From contig JAIYAI010000258.1 in assembly GCA_027489135.1 (NCBI GenBank), positions 1 through 6,580 on the forward strand: 6,580 bases of DNA. Direction: 5' to 3'. Source of the DNA: Acetobacteraceae bacterium. GTDB taxonomy: Bacteria > Pseudomonadota > Alphaproteobacteria > Acetobacterales > Acetobacteraceae. Each line of letters opens with the position of its first letter. Position 1 is the first letter of the stretch. Of this stretch, positions 1-4,859 are shown piece after piece. The notes under the pieces were generated by a model. It saw only the letters and a program-made list of their open reading frames with translations, had not been told where the DNA came from and did not search any database. A program made the translations under genes and the position numbers.

Positions 1-44
1 AATGGGCTGAGGTCGTGCGCGTCGGCCGCATCACCGCCGATTGA
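1..44 (+). CDS. 3' end of an upstream gene, probably a Bug/TctC-type solute receptor (partial)
   Basis: Only the last 13 codons and the TGA at 42-44 lie in the window; they read WAEVVRVGRITAD. A Trp-Ala/Gly-x-Val-Ile/Val stretch followed by an Ile-x-x-Asp/Glu ending is typical of the C-terminus of periplasmic receptors of tripartite tricarboxylate transporters (Bug/TctC family). Such genes are commonly placed next to CaiB CoA-transferases and lyases, as here. The stop lies 10 bp before the preferred start of the next gene, so it probably belongs to the same operon. With so few residues the family assignment is an inference from a short motif plus context. Confidence 0.5.
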   Translation, partial: WAEVVRVGRITAD

Positions 45-54
45 GGAGATGGCC

Positions 55-435
55 ATGATCGACCGGCTCGACCATCTCGTCCTCACCGTCGGCGACCTCG
101 CCCGCACGCGCGACTTCTACGTCCGCGGCCTCGGCATGCGCGCCGAGACCTTCGGCGAGGGCCGCCACGCGCTGCTCTTCGGGCGGCAGAAGATCAACCT
201 GCACGAGGCGAACGGCGCGCCGATCCTGCCGCGTGCCGCGGTGCCGGCGCGGGGCAGCGCCGATCTCTGCTTCATCGCCGACCGCCCGCTCGCCGACGTC
301 ACGGCGCATCTGCGGCGCGAGGGCTTCGAGATCGAGCTCGGCATCTCGCCGCGCACCGGCGCGACCGGCCCGATCCGCTCGATCTACCTGCGCGATCCCG
401 ACGGCAATCTGGTGGAGGTCTCGGAATATGTCTGA
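55..435 (+). CDS. VOC-family (glyoxalase/bleomycin resistance fold) protein, GLOD5-like
   Basis: A 126-residue single-domain vicinal-oxygen-chelate protein. It opens with IDRLDHLVLTVGDLARTRDF, the usual first beta strand and helix, and ends with IYLRDPDGNLVEVSEY, the usual last strand. The candidate metal ligands are His7, His50 (in QKINLHE) and Glu121. The segments around QKINLH and PRTGATGPI resemble GLOD5-type proteins, a VOC branch of unknown reaction. The start at 55 is preferred because AGGAG at 44-48 lies 6 nt upstream; an in-frame ATG at 49 would sit directly on that ribosome binding site. The stop overlaps the start of the CoA-transferase gene by 8 nt, which suggests coupling. Possible roles are lyase, isomerase or dioxygenase on the pathway acid or its CoA ester, or detoxification of a by-product. 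The fold is secure; the reaction is not. Confidence 0.9.
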   Translation: MIDRLDHLVLTVGDLARTRDFYVRGLGMRAETFGEGRHALLFGRQKINLHEANGAPILPRAAVPARGSADLCFIADRPLADVTAHLRREGFEIELGISPRTGATGPIRSIYLRDPDGNLVEVSEYV

Positions 436-1663
436 CGCGGATATCCCCGTCGGCGGCGGCCCGCTCGCCGGGCTGCGGGTGCTCGAGCTCGGGCACTTCG
501 TCGCCGCGCCCTTCTGCACGCGGCTGCTGGGCGACCTCGGCGCCGCGGTGATCAAGGTGGAGCCGCCGGGCGCCGGCGACCCGGTGCGGCAATGGGGGGC
601 GCGGCACAAGGGCCAGTCGGCCTGGTGGAGCGTGCATGCCCGCAACAAGCGTTGCATCACGCTGGATCTCAAGAAGCCGAAGGCGCGCGAGATCGTCCTG
701 AAGCTGGCGGCCGGCTGTGACGCACTGGTCGAGAATTTCCGCCCTGGCCAGCTTGACCGCATGGGGCTGACTGAGGCGGCGCTGCGGGCGGCGAACCCTG
801 GCCTCGTGATCGCGCGAATCAGCGGCTACGGCCAGGACGGGCCGCAGCGCGACCGCGCCGCCTTCGGCGTGATCGGCGAGGCAGTGGGCGGCCTCCGGCA
901 CCTGACCAACCATCCGCCGGGCACCACCGACCTGCCGCCGGTCAGGGTCGGCATCAGCATCGGCGACAGCGTCGCCGGCATCTACGCGGCCTTCGGCATC
1001 ATGGCGGCGCTGTGGAAGCGCGACGCGCAGAAGCGCGGCGACGGGCGCGGCCGCAGCCTCGACGTCGCGCTGACCGAGAGCATCTTCTCGCTGCTGGAGG
1101 GCGCGCTGCCGGAATACGGCGCGCTCGGGAAGATCAAGCAGCCGACGGGAGGCGGCATCGCGACGGCCGCCCCCACCAACGCCTATCGCGCGCGCGACGG
1201 CGTCTGGGTGCTGATCGCGGCGAATAGCGATCCGCTATTCAGGAAGCTCGCGGCGGTGATGAGCCGGCCGGAGCTGGCCGAGGATCCGCGCTTCCAGGGC
1301 AACCAGGCGCGCTGCGCCAACGTGGTCGCCCTCGATGCCGAGATCGGGCTCTGGACGGCGCAGCATGACGGCGCCGCGCTGGAGGCGCTGCTGGAAGCTG
1401 CCGACGTGCCGGTGACGCGGGCCTATACGGTCGCCGATTGTGCCGCCGACCCGCAGTTCCGCCATCGCGGCATGGTACGCGAGGTCGAGGATGCGCAGCT
1501 CGGCCCGATGCTGCATCCGGGGATCGTGCCAATGCTGCCGGAGGATCCCGGCGCGATCCGCTGGGCCGGGCCGCCGGTCGGCGCGCACAATGATGCGGTG
1601 TTCGGGGAACTGGGGCTGGACGCGGCCGAGATCGCCGCACTGCGCGAAGAGGGAGTCTGCTGA
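428..1663 (+). CDS. CaiB/BaiF family (family III) CoA-transferase
   Basis: A 411-residue cytosolic enzyme of the formyl-CoA transferase fold, which moves CoA from a donor thioester to a free carboxylic acid. The N-terminal segment LRVLELGHFVAAPFCTRLLGDLGA followed by VIKVEPP is the family hallmark. The nucleophilic aspartate is Asp180 in GISIGDSVAGIY, corresponding to Asp169 of Oxalobacter Frc. NFRPG at about 103-107 and the GRGRSLDVALTES stretch are also typical, and the length is normal. The ATG at 428 is used because it is the first in-frame ATG near the family N-terminus and overlaps the VOC stop (ATGTCTGA). The stop overlaps the lyase start as TGATG. Pairing with an HMG-CoA-lyase homologue suggests that it activates the acid cleaved next, possibly using succinyl-CoA as human SUGCT does for glutarate and HMG. 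The substrate cannot be read from sequence. Confidence 0.93.
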   Translation: MSDADIPVGGGPLAGLRVLELGHFVAAPFCTRLLGDLGAAVIKVEPPGAGDPVRQWGARHKGQSAWWSVHARNKRCITLDLKKPKAREIVLKLAAGCDALVENFRPGQLDRMGLTEAALRAANPGLVIARISGYGQDGPQRDRAAFGVIGEAVGGLRHLTNHPPGTTDLPPVRVGISIGDSVAGIYAAFGIMAALWKRDAQKRGDGRGRSLDVALTESIFSLLEGALPEYGALGKIKQPTGGGIATAAPTNAYRARDGVWVLIAANSDPLFRKLAAVMSRPELAEDPRFQGNQARCANVVALDAEIGLWTAQHDGAALEALLEAADVPVTRAYTVADCAADPQFRHRGMVREVEDAQLGPMLHPGIVPMLPEDPGAIRWAGPPVGAHNDAVFGELGLDAAEIAALREEGVC

Positions 1664-2610
1664 TGACCGCCACCGTCGAGATCGTCGAGGTCGCGCCGCG
1701 CGACGGCTTCCAGCCGATCGGGCCGTGGATCCCGACCGAGACCAAGATCGCCACCGTCCGGCGCTTGGCCGCCGCCGGGCTTGGGCGCATCGAGATCGGC
1801 TCCTTCGTCAGTGCCGCTGCCATCCCGCAGCTACGCGATGCCGCCGCACTGGTGGAAGCAGCGGCAGCGATCCCGGGACTTCGACCGCAGGTGCTGGTGC
1901 CCACCGCCAAGCGCGCGAAGGAGGCGGTGGCGGCGGGCGCCCGCTTCCTGGTCTACGTGCTCTCGGCGTCGGAGGCGCATAACCAGAGTAACGTCCGCCG
2001 ATCCGTCGCGGCCTCCGCCGACGACTATGCGCGGATGCTCGACGCGCTGCCTGCCGACATCGAGGTGCGGATCAACCTCGCGACTGCCCTCGACTGCCCG
2101 TTCGATGGGCGGATGCCGGTGCAGCCGGTGCTCGACCTGATCAGCCGGCTCGCGGCGCTTCGGCAGGATGTTGAGATCTGCCTCTGCGACACCACGGGTC
2201 GCGCGACGCCCGATCACGTCGCGCAGCTTGCCTCGGCCGCCGCAGCCTGCTGCCCGGACGTCGCGGCCTGGGCCTATCACGCGCATGACACCTATGGGCT
2301 CGGCCTGGCGTCGACCTATGCGGCCTACCAGGCGGGCATCCGGATCTTCGATGCGGCAGCTGGCGGGCTTGGCGGGTGCCCCTTCGCGCCGGGGGCCACG
2401 GGCAACGTGGCGACCGAGGACGTGGTCTGGATGTTCGAGCGCATGGGCGTGGCAACCGGCGTCGATCTCGATGCGCTGCTGCCAATCGCGGCCGACGTCT
2501 CGCTGCTGCCAGGCGCCTCGGCGGGCGGGCGGGCACGCATGGCGCTGACATCGCGGAGTGCGGGCTTGGTGTCCAAGGGCTGCGGCGCCGCGGCGACCGT
2601 CCAGGCCTAG
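1663..2610 (+). CDS. HMG-CoA lyase family protein (hydroxymethylglutaryl-CoA lyase-like)
   Basis: A 315-residue TIM-barrel lyase of the HMGL/DRE-TIM superfamily; HMG-CoA lyase splits HMG-CoA into acetyl-CoA and acetoacetate. The catalytic set is present: Arg13-Asp14 in VAPRDGFQ, Glu44 in IEIGSFVS, His206 and His208 in YHAHDTYG, Cys239 in GLGGCPFA and Asn248 in GATGNVATED. DTTG at 176-179 is also standard. These residues support a metal-dependent lyase with the flexible cysteine loop. Two deviations from textbook HMG-CoA lyase stand out: RDGFQ replaces RDGLQ, and the stretch after it reads PIGPWIPTETKI. These may mark a subfamily with a somewhat different acyl-CoA substrate. The start codon shares one base with the CoA-transferase stop, so the lyase is the last gene of the coupled set. 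The family is nearly certain, the exact substrate less so. Confidence 0.94.
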   Translation: MTATVEIVEVAPRDGFQPIGPWIPTETKIATVRRLAAAGLGRIEIGSFVSAAAIPQLRDAAALVEAAAAIPGLRPQVLVPTAKRAKEAVAAGARFLVYVLSASEAHNQSNVRRSVAASADDYARMLDALPADIEVRINLATALDCPFDGRMPVQPVLDLISRLAALRQDVEICLCDTTGRATPDHVAQLASAAAACCPDVAAWAYHAHDTYGLGLASTYAAYQAGIRIFDAAAGGLGGCPFAPGATGNVATEDVVWMFERMGVATGVDLDALLPIAADVSLLPGASAGGRARMALTSRSAGLVSKGCGAAATVQA

Positions 2611-2674
2611 ACAGGCGCAGCGCGACTGACCGCTCCGGGGTTGGCCGCAGCAACTCCTCTCTCGCTCGGAGAAG

Positions 2675-2707
2675 TGCCGCCGGACGCCGTTCGGCGTGTT
2701 CGCGGCA
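2675..2707 (+). terminator. Two-tier hairpin after the catabolic operon, possible terminator
   Basis: TGCCGC (2675-2680) pairs with GCGGCA (2702-2707), and inside it ACGCC (2684-2688) pairs with GGCGT (2693-2697) around a GTTC tetraloop. The structure begins 65 bp after the lyase stop and has no T-run, so it would be an L-shaped or Rho-assisted terminator at best. It could equally be an mRNA-protecting 3' structure. Confidence 0.4.
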
Positions 2708-2914
2708 TCGCGCCGCACGAGGAAGTCGCTGAATTTCGTCTTGGCGCCGCGTGAAACCGACTGCGCGATTGCGCGGCGCAGGGACTGCCTCTCTTCGACA
2801 TGGGCTGCTGCGAACAGCGTTTCTGGGTTGCTCAAGGCCGTTTCGTGTTTCGCGTTTTTTGTTTCACGGCCTCCGACTGGCGTTACCCGGCGCCCGAAAC
2901 CTGATCCACGGATC

Positions 2915-2949
2915 CATGCCAGCGGTCCGACACCGCAAATGCTGGCATG
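2915..2949. repeat. Nested inverted repeats (stem-loop within stem-loop)
   Basis: CATGCCAGC at 2915-2923 is perfectly complementary to GCTGGCATG at 2941-2949. Within it GCGGT (2922-2926) is complementary to ACCGC (2932-2936) with a 5-nt loop. The two stems share the GC at 2922-2923, so they either compete or stack with a small bulge. There is no T-run. The element could be an RNA structure, a protein-binding palindrome or a recombination site; nothing in the sequence decides this. Confidence 0.7.
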
Positions 2950-2972
2950 TCACTGGCAATCCGGGGGCAGAA

Positions 2973-3004
2973 CGGGGGTCATTCCCCGGCACTTCACTGG
3001 TGAA
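2973..3004. repeat. Small hairpin CGGGG/CCCCG followed by palindrome TTCACTGGTGAA
   Basis: CGGGG (2973-2977) pairs with CCCCG (2984-2988) around a 6-nt loop. Five bases later TTCACTGGTGAA (2993-3004) is a 12-bp palindrome with 5-bp arms, TG apart. The right arm of the palindrome forms part of one of the GTGAAAC repeats. Confidence 0.55.
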
Positions 3005-3090
3005 ACACCCCCAAATCGCCCCCACTTCGCCCCTCTCCGAAGCCAGATTCCCGGCCCGATCGGCATCTGCCGAAATCCGTTTCACGGGTC

Positions 3091-3122
3091 GGAGTAACGT
3101 CATTCAAAGATGGGGAGTAACG
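3091..3122 (+). repeat. Direct repeat GGAGTAACG, two copies 23 bp apart
   Basis: GGAGTAACG occurs at 3091-3099 and again at 3114-3122, start to start 23 bp, roughly two helical turns. Such phasing fits two protein contacts on one DNA face, but only two copies are present and no gene starts just downstream. Confidence 0.55.
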
Positions 3123-3179
3123 GGGGGAGGAAACCGATGCGAAAATTCGTTGACGTGAATGCATCGGGTTCGCGGGGCG

Positions 3180-3203
3180 TCCTGGAGCGCCGGGAATTCC
3201 TGG
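3180..3203. repeat. Two TCCTGG half-sites in direct orientation, 18 bp apart
   Basis: TCCTGG is at 3180-3185 and 3198-3203. Read on the minus strand the second gives CCAGGAATTC, identical over 10 bases to the left part of the palindrome at 5647-5663. It may be a degenerate copy of that operator; chance cannot be excluded. Confidence 0.4.
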
Positions 3204-3414
3204 ACACGGCGTGAACGATTTTGGCCGCCCCGATCGGGCCGAGTTATCCACGATCTGGTGCTTGGTGCGCTGATCCGTTGACGGGCTTCAGGCTGATGGA
3301 GAGGTCACGTCCTGCCCGGGACCCAGTTCAGGGATCGGCGCACCGCATGCCGCACTGAGCCAGGGCTCCACGGCAGTAGGCCGGGGACAACCCGTCGCGC
3401 AGAATGGGGACGTC

Positions 3415-3762
3415 CTATGTCCGACGCTTGCGGCGATCCGGCACCAGATCCTCGTCGCGGATGCAGAACACCGGCCGCCCACGGACATCCCTGAACTGCC
3501 GGAGGAGCCGGAGAACCAGCGCGACCTGGGTGCACCGCATGCGATGACATGCCTCGCGGATCTGCTCGCCGACGTAGTCCGGCAGATCAACGCGGAGGGC
3601 TGCGCGCCAGGCGATCAGCTCGCCAGGGGTCGGGATCGGTATCCCCGGCGCGATGGGATCGGCCGGAGGCGTCGATGTAGAGCGTATCGGGCTCGCGGTC
3701 GTGTCCGGGCGTGCGGGGGCGCCAACCGCCTCGGCCCCCAGCCGTCGGCGGCGACGCGTCAT
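3415..3762 (-). CDS. Small basic protein with ribbon-helix-helix-like segment
   Basis: A 115-residue protein. Residues 56-90 (LRVDLPDYVGEQIREACHRM then RCTQVALVLRLLRQF) have the pattern of a ribbon-helix-helix fold: a short strand ending in LP, a helix, a polar turn and a second helix. Such folds are common in small plasmid and island DNA-binding proteins. The N-terminus (TRRRRR) and C-terminus (RRKRR) are strongly basic, while residues 13-47 are Pro/Ala-rich and probably disordered. Its ATG overlaps the stop of the 161-residue gene upstream by 4 nt (ATGA), so the two are almost certainly co-transcribed and translationally coupled. DNA binding is an inference from the pattern and charge. It could instead be a structural or antitoxin-like partner of the upstream protein. 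Confidence 0.7.
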   Translation of the reverse strand: MTRRRRRLGAEAVGAPARPDTTASPIRSTSTPPADPIAPGIPIPTPGELIAWRAALRVDLPDYVGEQIREACHRMRCTQVALVLRLLRQFRDVRGRPVFCIRDEDLVPDRRKRRT

Positions 3763-4244
3763 GCCCCGCTCCTGCGGCGCACAAGCTCAGCATACCGATC
3801 GCCATGGGTGTCCTCGAATGTGCGGACAGCCGACGCGTCGTGCCGCGGGGCCTCGAGACCGAGGTGGCGAGCGGCCTTGCAGGTGCCGAGCCAGCGCGCC
3901 GCGAGGTCGCGGTCGATCTGGCCCACGAGTTCCCCGTCGCGGGCCCCGATCAGCGGTCCGACGAGGAGCGCGTAGGCCACCCGGGCTTCCTCGGTCGGCA
4001 GGGTTGCCCAGGTGATCTGCCGACCGAGCCGGTACCGCTGGCCCGAGCGTGTCCGCGCCAGGCCCCCTGTTTCATCGAGGGATTGCACCGGCGTGCTGAG
4101 GGTCCAGGCTTTCCCACCGGTGACGGGGTGCCAGACCGCATAACCGAACAGCGACCGCTCCTTGCCGTCGCCGACGATCAGCCAAGGTTCCATGTGCGCC
4201 TCTGCGGGCCGGAGCGGGGGCAGGTGGCCCGGGTCATGGGTCAT
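3759..4244 (-). CDS. Conserved-looking hypothetical protein of an accessory region
   Basis: A 161-residue protein, not assigned to a named family. The first half is probably beta-rich, with WLIVG (21-25), GYAVWHPVTGGKAWTLSTPV (34-53) and the motif ARTRSGQRYRLG (63-74). The second half is probably helical (about 83-130). No signal peptide or membrane segment is visible. I recall similar Trp-His-Pro / Thr-Arg-Ser-Gly-x-x-Tyr-x-Leu-Gly patterns in small accessory proteins of alphaproteobacteria, without a known function. The ATG at 4244 gives the longest product. An alternative ATG at 4193 (MEPWLIVG) has AGAGG 5 nt upstream and begins just before the conserved-looking part, so the true start is uncertain. 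It is the first gene of a pair with the ribbon-helix-helix-like protein and is divergent from the XRE gene. Confidence 0.72.
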   Translation of the reverse strand: MTHDPGHLPPLRPAEAHMEPWLIVGDGKERSLFGYAVWHPVTGGKAWTLSTPVQSLDETGGLARTRSGQRYRLGRQITWATLPTEEARVAYALLVGPLIGARDGELVGQIDRDLAARWLGTCKAARHLGLEAPRHDASAVRTFEDTHGDRYAELVRRRSGA

Positions 4245-4351
4245 GGGGCCACCGAACCCGTGCGATCAGTCGGGCTTCCCGGATCACGCATCGGACCTCC
4301 AGGTGCGGACGCCCGGGGTGGCCAGGCTGCATCCGTGGTGTGGGGCCCGGC

Positions 4352-4387
4352 TTGACACCGTCACGCCAGGACAGCTCATGTCAGCTG
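4352..4387 (+). promoter_or_regulatory. Putative promoter/operator of the XRE gene
   Basis: TTGACA at 4352-4357 matches a -35 box. A -10 box at the right distance is poor (around 4375-4381). GCCAGGA at 4365-4371 is identical to one arm of the operator at 5598-5616. CAGCT is repeated at 4372-4376 and 4382-4386, 10 bp apart, and GACA/TGTC flank the first copy. The region would suit binding by the XRE protein itself or by the factor acting at 5598-5663. Confidence 0.35.
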
Positions 4388-4409
4388 AATTGCCTGAGCA
4401 AGCTGATCG

Positions 4410-4712
4410 ATGATGACGACCACCATTCCCGACTGGACCTCCGATCCCGACCGGCCCCCGTCGATCGCCCAATTCCGCGCCGCCAGAGCTCTGGTGGACT
4501 GGTCGCAGGACGAGCTCGCGGCCATCGCCGGGGTAGGCCGGGCGACCGTCGGGGATTTCGAGCGGGGCGCGCGGACGCCGATGCGGCAGAATCTGCGCGC
4601 GATGCGAGGGGCGCTCGAGCAGCATGGCATCGTCTTCCTATGGTCGCCTGCGGGCGGCGAGGGCGTCGTGCGGATCGGAGCCGTCATCGCCGATCAGCCG
4701 ACACCGGGCTGA
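4410..4712 (+). CDS. Short XRE-family helix-turn-helix regulator
   Basis: A 100-residue DNA-binding protein with one HTH_3-type domain. Residues 20-52 read IAQFRAARALVDWSQDELAAI followed by AGVGRATVGDFERG, giving helix 2 (SQDELAAIAG) and recognition helix 3 (RATVGDFERG). The tail LRAMRGALEQHGIVFLW plus GGEGVVRI is typical of short alphaproteobacterial regulators with a small C-terminal beta unit. There is no sensor domain. A TGA at 4404-4406 limits the start to one of the tandem ATGs at 4410 and 4413; no clear ribosome binding site precedes them. The gene is divergent from the 161/115-residue pair and convergent with the 236-residue gene, a usual place for a local regulator of an island. Its target is unknown; self-repression is a reasonable guess. 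Confidence 0.88.
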   Translation: MMTTTIPDWTSDPDRPPSIAQFRAARALVDWSQDELAAIAGVGRATVGDFERGARTPMRQNLRAMRGALEQHGIVFLWSPAGGEGVVRIGAVIADQPTPG

Positions 4713-4741
4713 GGCCGCGGCGACCCTACGCTTGAGGATGC

Positions 4742-4783
4742 GCACCCCGCGGACCGACGCCTCCGTGCGGGTCCGCGGGGTGC
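4742..4783. terminator. Long GC-rich hairpin between convergent genes, likely bidirectional terminator
   Basis: GCACCCCGCGGACC (4742-4755) is perfectly complementary over 14 bp to GGTCCGCGGGGTGC (4770-4783). Inside the 14-nt loop CGC and GCG can add three more pairs. It sits 30 bp after the XRE stop and 77 bp beyond the stop of the convergent minus-strand gene. There is no T-run on either side, so the termination role rests on position and stem strength. Confidence 0.6.
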
Positions 4784-4859
4784 TGCGCCGCGTCATGCCG
4801 AGTTCCTGGCGCCCCCCCGGGCGAGGTCCGTCGCATGCCGCGGCATCTCTTGGCCGCAG

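Larger units (their letters stand above)
2611..3414. other. Non-coding, repeat-rich spacer between metabolic operon and accessory island
   Basis: About 800 bases without a gene that I can support. Open frames exist on both strands but have no recognisable family, good start site or sensible composition. The stretch from about 2820 to 3250 has more A/T runs than its surroundings. It holds several short repeats listed separately: hairpins at 2675-2707, 2915-2949 and 2973-2988, a palindrome at 2993-3004, four GTGAAAC/GTTTCAC copies between 2751 and 3085, two GGAGTAACG copies and two TCCTGG half-sites. No tRNA is visible. It may be a decayed segment or an insertion boundary. Confidence 0.6.

Noticed and set aside
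1831..2835. Long minus-strand open frame opposite the lyase gene
   Set aside because: Antisense shadow of a gene with full catalytic motifs; no family pattern and a very Arg/His-rich product.
2640..2890. Minus-strand frame beyond the lyase stop that reads SNPETLFAAAHVEERQSLRR
   Set aside because: Composition looks more protein-like than usual for a shadow, but there is no ATG or GTG start nearby, no recognisable family and no conserved end; it is at most a decayed remnant.
3150..3178. TTGACG as a possible -35 box in the spacer
   Set aside because: No acceptable -10 box at 16-18 bp (GC-rich there), and no plus-strand gene follows.
3243..3251. TTATCCACG, one mismatch from a DnaA box, near short repeats
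   Set aside because: A single near-match with no cluster, AT-rich unwinding element or replication gene does not support an origin.
2611..3414. tRNA gene or attachment site that could mark the island end
   Set aside because: No cloverleaf-like sequence or TTCRANY loop seen, and no long direct repeat pairs with sequence near the integrase.
3324..3498. 12-bp inverted match, CAGTTCAGGGAT at 3324-3335 and its complement at 3487-3498
   Set aside because: About one such pair is expected by chance in a window this size, more with skewed composition, and one arm lies inside coding sequence.
3340..3542. 11-bp direct repeat GCACCGCATGC at 3340-3350 and 3532-3542
   Set aside because: Short, one copy in coding DNA, no flanking similarity; probably chance.
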